From positions 122,596-186,595 of the forward strand of contig NZ_CAAJGK010000039.1 of the NCBI RefSeq assembly GCF_900996245.1: DNA of 64,000 nucleotides, read 5' to 3'. The notes under the pieces were generated by a model that saw nothing but the letters and a program-made list of their open reading frames with translations, ran no database searches and had not been told where the DNA came from. A program made the translations under genes and the position numbers. Shown here piece after piece: positions 25,718-33,805 of this stretch (positions are counted from its first letter, which is position 1; each line of letters opens with the position of its first letter). Source of the DNA: Paraburkholderia sp. BCC1886 (GTDB lineage: Bacteria > Pseudomonadota > Gammaproteobacteria > Burkholderiales > Burkholderiaceae).

Positions 25718-27138
25718 ATCGCCAGCCAGAACACCAGGCCCATCAACGCGACGACCAGCAGACTCGTGCGGTCTTTGGCCGCAAACACGACCGGGTCGTC
25801 GTGCATGAGTCCGCGATGCGTGATGAGCCACGTCCGGCTGATCCAGTAGAGCAGCAGCGGACAGGCAAGCCAGATCAACTGCGGATGGCTGTACAGATGC
25901 GTGGTCTTCGCGTCCTGGATGTAGAGCGCCAGCACCAGCACCGAGAGATAACCCGACGCCGCGCCCATCGACGAGATCATCGGCAAGTCGTCGGCTTCGT
26001 AACCGCGTCCGCGCGCTTTGGCCTTGCCGGCCGCACGCGTTGCGTGCAGTTCGGCATAGCGCTTGACGAGCGCAAGGCTCAGGAACAGGAACATCGAGAA
26101 GCCGAGCAGCCAGAACGTCAGCGTCATTCTGAACGCCGCCGTGCCCGCGATGATGCGCGCGGTGTAGAGCATCGCCAGCACCACCACGTCGAGAATCACC
26201 CGGCGTTTGAGCAGGAACGAATACGCCATGGTCAGCACGTAGTAGCCGGCGAGCACGGCGGCAAAGCGCCACGGCAGCCAGATCAGCGCCCCCGCGAATG
26301 CGCCGAGCGCGAAGACCGGAAACGCCACCACGCCCCAGACGATCGACAGCGCACCCGAGGCGAACGGGCGCCGCTTCTTGGTCGGATGATGCCGGTCGTC
26401 GTCGAGATCGAGCAGGTCGTTGAGCAGATAGACGCTCGACGCGCACAGTCCGAACAGCACGAAGGCCAGCAGGCCACGCAGATCGAGCGCGAACGACGAC
26501 ACCTGATGCGAAGCCAGAAGCGGAATGAAGATCAGCAGATTCTTCAGCCATTGATGCATGCGCAGCGCTTTGACCCATACCCGCAACGGGTTCTTGCGCG
26601 TGTGCAGCACGCTCTCGACATTGCCGAGACGTTGCGCACGGCGCTCCACGCCGGAAGACGGGTTCACCACGTAAGCGCGTTCCGCGGCCTGCCAGACCGC
26701 CACGTCGTCGTGCGAATTGCCCGCGTAATCGAAACCCTTGTTGCCGAACTCGCGCACCAGCGCATCGCGCTTGCGTTCCGACGACAGGTTCACTTTGCCG
26801 TCGGTCGCGAGCGTCCTGTCGAACAAACCGAGGTGATCCGAAATCGCGTTCGCGTAACGCGCGTCGCTGGCGGTGGCCAGCACGAGCGGACGACCGGCCG
26901 CGCGTTCGCGCTTGAGCCATTCGACCACGGTCGCGTCGTAGGGCAAGGTCGCCACGTCGACGTGCGTGGCCTCCGCCAGTTTGGCCTTCAAATGCGCTTT
27001 ACCGCCCCGCGCAAGCCACAGTATCGGCCGGTAAAAGCGCAGCGGTTTCGCCTTCAGATAGGCGAAACCGGTTTCGATCAGCATGTCCGATCGTATCAAC
27101 GTACCGTCCAGATCGACGGCCAGTGTCTTCCATTGCAT
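25714..27138 (-). CDS. HAD phosphatase-UbiA fusion, polyprenyl-phosphate phosphoribosyltransferase-like
   Basis: Two-domain membrane protein of 474 residues. Residues 1-190 are a HAD domain with all four motifs: DLDGTLIRSD (motif I), ATASDARY (II), the Lys in SSERKRDAL (III) and GNSHDDVAVW (IV). Residues about 195-474 are a UbiA prenyltransferase with NDLLDLDDDRHHPTKKRRPFASG, the metal/diphosphate site in the form typical of decaprenyl-phosphate 5-phosphoribosyltransferase (Rv3806c), and seven to nine helices. I infer that UbiA transfers phosphoribose from PRPP to undecaprenyl phosphate and the HAD domain removes the 5-phosphate, the job of a separate phosphatase in mycobacteria. ATG 27138 lies four bases from the preceding stop, and the stop overlaps dprE1. 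Confidence 0.88.
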   Translation of the reverse strand: MQWKTLAVDLDGTLIRSDMLIETGFAYLKAKPLRFYRPILWLARGGKAHLKAKLAEATHVDVATLPYDATVVEWLKRERAAGRPLVLATASDARYANAISDHLGLFDRTLATDGKVNLSSERKRDALVREFGNKGFDYAGNSHDDVAVWQAAERAYVVNPSSGVERRAQRLGNVESVLHTRKNPLRVWVKALRMHQWLKNLLIFIPLLASHQVSSFALDLRGLLAFVLFGLCASSVYLLNDLLDLDDDRHHPTKKRRPFASGALSIVWGVVAFPVFALGAFAGALIWLPWRFAAVLAGYYVLTMAYSFLLKRRVILDVVVLAMLYTARIIAGTAAFRMTLTFWLLGFSMFLFLSLALVKRYAELHATRAAGKAKARGRGYEADDLPMISSMGAASGYLSVLVLALYIQDAKTTHLYSHPQLIWLACPLLLYWISRTWLITHRGLMHDDPVVFAAKDRTSLLVVALMGLVFWLAI

Positions 27139-27142
27139 CTCG

Positions 27143-28282
27143 CTAACCCTTCCCCTCGCGGCTTGGCGCCACTTCCTGGTACAGCGCACTATAAGCCCTG
27201 CCCAACGCGTCGCCGGAAAATAAACGCTCGTAGCGCGCGCGGGCCGCGCGGCCCATCGTGGCGGCCAGATCGACGTCGGCCAGCAGTGTGTTCATCGCCC
27301 GCGCCAGCTCTTGCGGCGCTTCGGGCGACACCACGAAACCCGTCACGCCGGCTTCGTTCACATACGACGTGCCGGAGCCGACTTCGCAACACACCATCGG
27401 CTTGCCGAACATCTCGGCTTCGACGAGCACCATGCCGAACGCCTCGGAGCGCAAATGCGACGGCAGCACCATCGCGCGACAGCCCTCGATCAGCGCGACT
27501 TTCTCGTCGTGCGAGACCTGGCCGGCGAACACGACGTTGTCGGCGCCCGACTCTTTGGCCTGCGCGGCGAGCCGTTCGCGCTCCGGGCCCGAACCCGCAA
27601 TGACGATGCGGGCGTCGACGGCGCGCGCGGCCTCGACCAGCGTATGCAGTCCCTTGTAATAGCGCAGCACACCGAGCGCCAGGAAATACGGCTCGCCGTG
27701 CGCGAGTCCGAGGCGCTGCGCGATGTCCTGCGGTAGCCGCGGCGCGTCGCGGTAGTCGATGATGCCGAGTGGAATCGTCTTCAGCCGCGACTTCGACACG
27801 CTGGCGTTCAGCGCTTCGCTGGTATCCGCATAGGCGGGCGACGTGGCGACCACGGCGGACATGCTGCGCAGCGTGCGCCGCATCAACGGGCCATAGACCG
27901 CGCCCAATGCTTTCTGCCGCACGATATCGGAGTGATACGTCATCACCGTGGGTTTTTTCGTGCGGCCCAGCAGATGCAGCACATCGGCGAACGGCCACGG
28001 AAAGTGAAAGTGCACGACGTCGGCCCAATCGGCCAGCTCGCGATATTTCAGCAATGCGCCGGGGCCGCCGAGATCGCACGAGGCGGGCGCGGCCCACGAC
28101 TTCTCGCGGACCACCGCGCCCTCGGGATAATCGAGCACGCCCGGCGTCGGCGTCGGCGAAAGCGTCAGGATCCGCGGCTCGACACCGCAGGCGCGCGTGG
28201 ACAACGCGATCTGGCGAATCGCTTCCTGCAGGCCGCCCGGCGGATCGGGGAAGTACGTGCGATACACATGAACCACTCTCAC
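27143..28282 (-). CDS. Glycosyltransferase family 4
   Basis: GT-B enzyme of 379 residues. The N-terminal acceptor loop is YRTYFPDPPGGLQEA, followed by VVHFHFPWPFAD. The donor domain starts at FLALGVLRYYKGLHTLVEA and holds the strong E-x7-E signature SEAFGMVLVEAEMFGKPMV plus GTSYVN. The sequence resembles mannosyl/rhamnosyltransferases of O-antigen loci. The start is GTG 28282 (VRVVHVYR), which overlaps the upstream TGA (GTGA); no ATG fits the conserved N-terminus. It is a member of the long minus operon, directly before the HAD-UbiA gene. Confidence 0.9.
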   Translation of the reverse strand: MRVVHVYRTYFPDPPGGLQEAIRQIALSTRACGVEPRILTLSPTPTPGVLDYPEGAVVREKSWAAPASCDLGGPGALLKYRELADWADVVHFHFPWPFADVLHLLGRTKKPTVMTYHSDIVRQKALGAVYGPLMRRTLRSMSAVVATSPAYADTSEALNASVSKSRLKTIPLGIIDYRDAPRLPQDIAQRLGLAHGEPYFLALGVLRYYKGLHTLVEAARAVDARIVIAGSGPERERLAAQAKESGADNVVFAGQVSHDEKVALIEGCRAMVLPSHLRSEAFGMVLVEAEMFGKPMVCCEVGSGTSYVNEAGVTGFVVSPEAPQELARAMNTLLADVDLAATMGRAARARYERLFSGDALGRAYSALYQEVAPSREGKG

Positions 28283-29544
28283 GTGCGCACCTCCGCGTCG
28301 TCGCGCTGCGCGCCTGCACCACCGGCACCACCGGTCCGGCCGCTGGCGAAAGTGATCGCGAGCATCTTGTCCAGCCGCGCCTCCCAGGTGTTCTCTCCCA
28401 CCGCCGCACGCGCCTCGCTGTCGCTCAGTTTGCCGCGCGCCAGTTGCTTCTCGATGGCCGCGACGAAGGCCGCAAAATCGCCGCCGACTTCGAGGCCCGC
28501 GCGCGGTTCTTTCGCGAAGTCGAGCGGCGTCGACACGACCGGCAAACCGGACGCGAGGTATTCGTAGAACTTCATTGGAAACATCGAACGCGTGTAATCG
28601 TTGAGCAGCGTGGGCAGCACGCCCACCCGCATGCCGCGCAAATATTGCGGCAGCGTTGGGTAACTCCGGTAACCGAGCCGATGCACGTTCGGCAACGCCG
28701 CCAGTTGCGCGAACAGTTCGCTGCGCTGCCCCTCGCGCTCCTCGCCGATAATCACCCACTGCCACTGCGGCCGCGCCCGTGCGGTCTGCAGCAGCAGCGG
28801 AAAGTCGACCTTGAAGTCCGACAGCACGCCGTGATACACGAGCCGCGGTTCGGGGATGGCGGCAAGTTCGGGCGGCAACGGTCCGACTGCGTCGCGTGCC
28901 TGGGCGAAGTGCCCGTCATCCACGACGTTGCCGAAAAAATGCGTGTTCGGATTGAACGCCACGCAGGTTTCCTGCAGCGAGCGCGCCGTCGTGAACACCG
29001 CCTCGCAGCGGCCTAGCAGCGCTTGCTGGGCGGCGCGAAAAGCGTTCACGTCGACGCCCGGAATCTCGGCGATATCGTCGACGCAGTGATACACGAGCGG
29101 CCCACGCGGCAGCGTGTCGATCGCATCGAGCATGTACGGGTGATACGTCCAGACCACCGGCGCCGCGAAGCGTCGCGACTTCGCGAAGCGGGTCACCGCA
29201 AAGCGCAGCAGCGCCTGATTCAGCGCGCGCACGAGCGGCAGATGATGCCCGGCGGGCACCAGCAGCGGCGACAGCACCCAGATGTTGTGCGCGCGCCGCG
29301 GCGGCCCGATTACGAGCGATTGCACACCGCGCCACAGACGCCGCCACAGGCGCGCCCAGTCGCGGCCGCTGCCGACTTTCGGCGAACGGAAACCGACGCT
29401 CTCCACGTACAGAACCCGCCAGCCGCGCGCCGCCAGAATGCTCGCGGTGTGTTGCTTGTTGGTCCAGTACGGCTCGTCCCAGTCGGCCGTCGAAAACAGG
29501 ATGCAGTCGTGCGCGTGCGTTGCCGCGCCGTCGCGTTCAACCAC
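28279..29544 (-). CDS. Glycosyltransferase, GT1/GT4-like (TuaH-type)
   Basis: GT-B protein of 421 residues. The N-terminal domain reads LFSTADWDEPYWTNKQHTASILAARGWRVLYVE, a pattern I associate with TuaH-like and capsule transferases. VVWTYHPYMLD and VYHCVDDIAEIPG follow. The donor half has LVYHGVLSDFKVDFPLL, GYRSYPTLPQYLRGMRVGVLP and FPMKFYEYLASGLPVVSTPL, the nucleotide-sugar site. The Gly/Ala-rich tail (SGRTGGAGGAGAQ) is probably disordered. I chose GTG 29544, which has GAGG six bases upstream and overlaps wecB by eight bases; a GTG at 29562 would add six residues. Confidence 0.85.
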   Translation of the reverse strand: MVERDGAATHAHDCILFSTADWDEPYWTNKQHTASILAARGWRVLYVESVGFRSPKVGSGRDWARLWRRLWRGVQSLVIGPPRRAHNIWVLSPLLVPAGHHLPLVRALNQALLRFAVTRFAKSRRFAAPVVWTYHPYMLDAIDTLPRGPLVYHCVDDIAEIPGVDVNAFRAAQQALLGRCEAVFTTARSLQETCVAFNPNTHFFGNVVDDGHFAQARDAVGPLPPELAAIPEPRLVYHGVLSDFKVDFPLLLQTARARPQWQWVIIGEEREGQRSELFAQLAALPNVHRLGYRSYPTLPQYLRGMRVGVLPTLLNDYTRSMFPMKFYEYLASGLPVVSTPLDFAKEPRAGLEVGGDFAAFVAAIEKQLARGKLSDSEARAAVGENTWEARLDKMLAITFASGRTGGAGGAGAQRDDAEVRT

Positions 29545-30658
29545 CGAATACCTCGACCGCACGGCCTAGCAGACTGTCGAGAATGCGCTGCGACGCGAGC
29601 CCGTCACCGTACGGATTGGCGCGGTTACGGAGCGCCTCGCGACGCGCCGGCGCATCGAGCCACGCGGTGACCGCGCTTTCGATGTTCTGCGGCGACTGGC
29701 CGGCGAGCGTCGCGAAACCCGCGTCGACGCCTTCGCGCCGCTCCGTGTGGTTGCGCATCACGACGACCGGCACGCCGAACGTCGGCGCTTCTTCCTGAAT
29801 GCCGCCCGAGTCGCTCACGACCACCGCGCTGCGGCTGATCAGATACAGGCTGGTCGGATAATCGACCGGCTCGATCAGCGCGAGATTGGGGATGCCGTCC
29901 AGTTCGCGCAGCACCGGGCCGCGCACGGCCGGGTTCAGGTGCACCGGGAACACCCAGCGGTACGCGCTATAGCGCTGGCAGAGATCGCGCAGCACGCGGC
30001 AGATGTCCTGCAACACGTCGCCGAAATTCTCGCGCCTGTGGCAGGTCACCAGAATATGCTGCTGCTCGGCGCCGTCCCATGCGGGCAGCGGGCTTTGCGG
30101 CGGCGTGTCCTGCCAGCTCGCGCGGACTTCGCCGATAGCGTCCACCACAGTGTTGCCGGTCACGACGATCTTCTCAGCGGCAATGCCTTCGTCCAGGAGA
30201 TGCTGGCGCGCGAGACCGGTCGGCGCGAAATGCAGCGTCGCGATGCGGCTTAGCAGGCTGCGATTCGCCTCTTCGGGGAAAGGGCTGGCCAGGTCGCCGG
30301 TGCGCAATCCCGCTTCGACGTGTCCGACCCGAATGCCGCGATGAAACGCCGCGAGCCCCGCGCAAAACGCCGTGGTGGTATCGCCCTGCACGATCACCCA
30401 GTCGGGGCGCACCTGCTCGAACGCCTGATCGAGCGCGGCCAGCAGCTTCGCGGACAATGCGTTCAGCGATTGCCCGGGACTCATCGTGTCGAGCGTGATG
30501 TCCGGTTCGATGCCGAAGAACGCCAGCGCCTGCGCGGCCATGTCCTTGTGCTGGCCGCTCGCGCAGACGACGGTGTCGACTTCGCGACGCAACACCCGCA
30601 CGAGCGGCGCGAGCTTGATGACTTCGGGCCGCGTGCCCATCACTACCATGACTTTCAT
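29537..30658 (-). CDS. wecB: UDP-N-acetylglucosamine 2-epimerase (non-hydrolysing)
   Basis: Cytoplasmic enzyme of 373 residues that interconverts UDP-GlcNAc and UDP-ManNAc. Family motifs are MGTRPEVIKLAPL (residues 7-19), QGDTTTAF, HVEAGLRTGDLASPFPEEANR (the conserved His-Glu-Arg cluster), TCHRRENFG and SGGIQEEAPTFGVPVVVMRNHTERREG, which carries the allosteric and catalytic residues. Length is normal. ATG 30658 overlaps the upstream stop (ATGA). It suggests that a ManNAc-derived sugar is part of the glycan; no ManNAc dehydrogenase (wecC) is visible in the window. Confidence 0.95.
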   Translation of the reverse strand: MKVMVVMGTRPEVIKLAPLVRVLRREVDTVVCASGQHKDMAAQALAFFGIEPDITLDTMSPGQSLNALSAKLLAALDQAFEQVRPDWVIVQGDTTTAFCAGLAAFHRGIRVGHVEAGLRTGDLASPFPEEANRSLLSRIATLHFAPTGLARQHLLDEGIAAEKIVVTGNTVVDAIGEVRASWQDTPPQSPLPAWDGAEQQHILVTCHRRENFGDVLQDICRVLRDLCQRYSAYRWVFPVHLNPAVRGPVLRELDGIPNLALIEPVDYPTSLYLISRSAVVVSDSGGIQEEAPTFGVPVVVMRNHTERREGVDAGFATLAGQSPQNIESAVTAWLDAPARREALRNRANPYGDGLASQRILDSLLGRAVEVFGG

Positions 30659-32238
30659 TGCAATGGCTTCCCTGCTTCGACTTGGGTATGAGTGCCCCGG
30701 TACTCGACGCCGAGCCGCAACGGCGTGGCGCCGTCGGCATTCGGCGGCGTCTGGACGTGGAATGCGTCGCCGGCGTGAACCACCTGCGCAAGCGATCTGA
30801 ACTGAAGGAAATCCAGCGCGGCGTCTTCGTGCAGGAAAAGCGGCTTGCTGGCCTTCGCGCGAATGTAGGCGACGAACTGCTCGTGCGCCGCGATCCGCGC
30901 GGCTTCGTCGGACCAGCCGTACGTATAGCGTTCGGAGAACGGGTGATCGAGATAGCCGAACAACGTGCGGGTGTCGAATGCCAGGTCGAAGGCCTGCTTG
31001 AAGACGGCGAGCGGATCGCCCTCCTTCAGCATGCTGGCGCCGTGCAGCATGCACTGCTGGCTATGCGCGACGAAGCCCGCCGGCAAGCCGGCCAACGCGC
31101 CGCCGCGCGCAGTCAGAAACTCCGGGTCGTTGCGGATCAGTCCGCCGACGCAGCCTTCGTAGCCGGCATCGGCGAGACCGCGCAAGCCCTCGGGCGGCGA
31201 CTGATGAAACGGCGACACGGCATACCGCACCTTCACGCCGGTTACCGCTTCGAGCAGGTTCGCCGACTGCATGCCTTCGGCAACCGCGTTGTCGTACGTG
31301 CCACCCCAGTTCGGCGAATGCGTGGCCGAATGCGAGAGCACGGCGCCCTGCTCGCGGTCGGCCACCAGCTCGCGCAGAATCGGGTGCTGGTCCGGGCGGC
31401 TCAGGTTCTGCGTATTGACCGCCAGCGAGAACGGCACGCCCATGCGCTGGTAAGCCTGCCAAAGCGGGCGGGCCGATTCGATGTCTTCGTCGCAATCGAG
31501 CCGCGATGTGATGGCCGCATCGTAACCCCAGGGCAACTCGCTCAACACCGGCTGACACGGCAGCGTCTTTGCGCGATAACCCGACAGGAATTGCTCGACG
31601 AGGCGCCATTCGAACGAATCGCAAGGGCCGACCGGGCGGTTGAACCACAACACGCTCGACGCGCCGGCATCCCACAACGCCGCGTAGGAGAACTGGCGCT
31701 CGCCGTCGACATACACCGCGGCAAGTTCCGCTTCGGCCGGCGCCTGACCCGCCTGCCTGACGGCCCAGATCGACCCGTCGCCGCGAATCGCACCGTAGCC
31801 GAGGTTGTTCCACTCATCGGCGAAATCGTAGCGTTCGAACGGGCGCAACCAGGACTGGCCGCCGAGCGTTTGCGTGCGCGCGCCATAGCGCACCACCGCC
31901 GCGCTTTGCGCCGACGCACCCACCGGCGCCGCGGCGCTACGGCTCGCTGCTTCGAGGCCGGGCGGCAGTTCGGTCGAGTGATACCCGAGATAGCCGGCCA
32001 GCGCGAGCGGCAGGTTGCCGAACACCACCAGCTTGCGCGGCCGCGCCTGCAACCAGGCGATCAGGTCGGCGCTCCAGCCGTCCGGCGCGTCGACCGCGAC
32101 GATGGTGTCGGGCGCCATGCCGCGCAGCAGACTGCGCGACACCGCCTGTGCCTGACCCGCGCTGACCGAGCGGCGCACGGCGGCCAGCACGTGGTGGCCG
32201 GCCTGTACCGCGGCATCCGCGAACAGCACGCCGATCAT
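30655..32238 (-). CDS. Polysaccharide-deacetylase-like (NodB homology) protein with extra N-terminal domain
   Basis: Protein of 527 residues with no clear signal peptide. Residues about 235-470 look like a carbohydrate esterase family 4 (NodB) barrel: TSRLDCDEDIESA replaces the TFDDG motif, keeping paired acidic residues, and LSHSATHSPNWGG supplies the His-x3-His metal site; YAVSPFHQSPPEG resembles motif 3. The first 230 residues are a separate alpha/beta domain (VLAAVRRSV...LVVFGNLPLALAGYLGY) of unknown role. It may remove acetyl groups from a glycan precursor, or be a deacetylase relative with another activity. The starts and stops overlap both neighbours by four bases, so it is tightly coupled to the CapK-like gene and to wecB. 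Confidence 0.72.
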   Translation of the reverse strand: MIGVLFADAAVQAGHHVLAAVRRSVSAGQAQAVSRSLLRGMAPDTIVAVDAPDGWSADLIAWLQARPRKLVVFGNLPLALAGYLGYHSTELPPGLEAASRSAAAPVGASAQSAAVVRYGARTQTLGGQSWLRPFERYDFADEWNNLGYGAIRGDGSIWAVRQAGQAPAEAELAAVYVDGERQFSYAALWDAGASSVLWFNRPVGPCDSFEWRLVEQFLSGYRAKTLPCQPVLSELPWGYDAAITSRLDCDEDIESARPLWQAYQRMGVPFSLAVNTQNLSRPDQHPILRELVADREQGAVLSHSATHSPNWGGTYDNAVAEGMQSANLLEAVTGVKVRYAVSPFHQSPPEGLRGLADAGYEGCVGGLIRNDPEFLTARGGALAGLPAGFVAHSQQCMLHGASMLKEGDPLAVFKQAFDLAFDTRTLFGYLDHPFSERYTYGWSDEAARIAAHEQFVAYIRAKASKPLFLHEDAALDFLQFRSLAQVVHAGDAFHVQTPPNADGATPLRLGVEYRGTHTQVEAGKPLQ

Positions 32239-33617
32239 GCGGTCACCACGTGACGGAATTTTGCGCGGCTGCCGACGCGCACGAAATCGTCGTGGCCGAC
32301 GTACGCGATCGTGAACGCGTCCTGCCAGAAGTGGCGGATCTTCTGAGTCGTGTCATCGGGATTCGCGGACGGTTCGAGCACGATCCGTAACGTGGGCGGC
32401 TCGGTGCGCAGATCGATCTGGAATTCCTGAATGCCGCCGACGCGGTGATCCAGCATGTCCTGGATATGGTGCGTCGGATGCGCGACGCCGTTGATCGGCA
32501 CGACGTCGTGAATCCGGCCCACCACGTCGGTCAGGAAGAAACCCTTCGGTGTTTCCTGCACGCGCGCGAGGTCGCCGGTCGCATAGCGGATCAGCGGCAT
32601 CAACCTGTTGCGAAAGCCCGTAAAGACGAGTTCGTGCGCGCCGTCCGGATTGCCCGGCGCCACCCGGCTTTCCGGCCAGCCTTCGGATTCGAGAATCTGA
32701 AAACCGCCTTCGTGCCCGTCGAGTTCATAGGCCATCACGCCCAGTTCGGCCAGACCGTAGCGGTCGATCACGCGGCAACGCAATGCCTTCGCGATGGTTT
32801 CACGCGCGTGCGGTTCGAGCAGTTCGCCGCTCGACTCGAACACGTTGAACGCCTTGCCGCCGCCATATTTGCGCTGCACGTAGCACGCGAGCGCGTACAT
32901 GGTGGACGGATGCGAATGCGCCAGATACGGCTTGCGGCGCCTGAGTGTCTGCCACATTTCCTCGAGCCCCTGATCGTCGATCCGGTCGAAGAAAATGTTG
33001 CTGCGATTCATCGCGAAGCATTTGAAGTCTTCGCGCGACGGCCATTCCGGAATCACCTGATCCGGGAAACGGCACGCGAAGTGCAATTCCGAACGATGCC
33101 GCAGCTTGCCGATCCGCTCGCGCGCATACGTGGTCACGGCCGACGAATAATCGGCGCCCACCTGATCGTAGTAGATGGTCGTAGACAAGCCCGTCGAGCC
33201 GCCGGTCTTGCACGCATGATGCCGGCCCGCCTCGAGTGGTCCCGACAGCAGGCGCGGCCCCTGCTCACGGATGATGTCCTTGGTCAGATAAGGCAACGCT
33301 TCCAGATAGCGCGGGTCGTCCTTGACTTTGGCCGGATCGAATTGCGTGGCCTGGAACAGATCGCGGTAGTACGGCACCTTCGCACCGGCGAATTCGAGCA
33401 TGCCGGCGAGCCGCTCAAGCGCGATGCGGCGGCGGTGCGGCATGGGCAGCGTGTAGTGCTCGCGCAGCTCTTCGATCTTCGGGCGGACCTTGCGCTTTTC
33501 GCGGCTCTCGGCGATCGGATAGGCAAGGTAGCCGCCGGCAAATCCCTTCAGTGTGCGAAACGGCTGACGCACCAGCAGGGACTCGGAGTAACGCAGAAAC
33601 GGATGATTAGCTCGCAT
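32235..33617 (-). CDS. PaaK/CapK-family adenylate-forming enzyme
   Basis: Protein of 460 residues of the phenylacetate-CoA-ligase-like branch of adenylate-forming enzymes. The nucleotide motif is KTGGSTGLSTTIYY (about 137), followed by ESSGELLEPHAR, DRYGLAELGVMAYE (the aryl/ATP pocket) and a hinge IRYATGDLARV. The C-terminal AMP-binding lid is short. CapK homologues recur in capsule and O-antigen loci, where the acceptor acid is not established. Here it is the first gene of the coupled operon (33617 down to 20962) and directly precedes a deacetylase-like gene, so an acyl or amino-acid modification of the glycan is possible. Start ATG 33617. Confidence 0.85.
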   Translation of the reverse strand: MRANHPFLRYSESLLVRQPFRTLKGFAGGYLAYPIAESREKRKVRPKIEELREHYTLPMPHRRRIALERLAGMLEFAGAKVPYYRDLFQATQFDPAKVKDDPRYLEALPYLTKDIIREQGPRLLSGPLEAGRHHACKTGGSTGLSTTIYYDQVGADYSSAVTTYARERIGKLRHRSELHFACRFPDQVIPEWPSREDFKCFAMNRSNIFFDRIDDQGLEEMWQTLRRRKPYLAHSHPSTMYALACYVQRKYGGGKAFNVFESSGELLEPHARETIAKALRCRVIDRYGLAELGVMAYELDGHEGGFQILESEGWPESRVAPGNPDGAHELVFTGFRNRLMPLIRYATGDLARVQETPKGFFLTDVVGRIHDVVPINGVAHPTHHIQDMLDHRVGGIQEFQIDLRTEPPTLRIVLEPSANPDDTTQKIRHFWQDAFTIAYVGHDDFVRVGSRAKFRHVVTA

Positions 33618-33691
33618 GGGATTCGAACCTTGTTGCGCCTTGGGGGGCGACCGCCGATCGCGCCGGGAGCGGGTCGCGGGCCTGTTGCAAG

Positions 33692-33755
33692 CGGCCTCCC
33701 GAGGCGGCTCTCGAGGTGGCTCTCGATAGGCCTCCCGAGGGGGCGCTCAAGCGGA
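33692..33755. repeat. Imperfect 12-base tandem repeats between the CapK-like gene and wzt
   Basis: About five degenerate copies of a 12-base GGCTCTCGAGGT-like unit lie in the 188-base spacer between 33618 and 33805. They carry several CTCGAG/CCCGAGG palindromes. I see no gene in the spacer. It must contain the wzt transcription end and possibly a promoter for the CapK operon, but no convincing boxes are visible. Confidence 0.45.
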
Positions 33756-33805
33756 GTCGCGAGCGGGTCACGAACTGCTGCTGCGGCACGATCGGTGCGG
33801 CGCGT

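Noticed and set aside
30658..32253. About 530-codon plus-strand frame opposite the deacetylase-like gene
   Set aside because: No motif; Arg/Gly/Ala-rich. The minus-strand gene has overlapping starts and stops with both neighbours and catalytic motifs.
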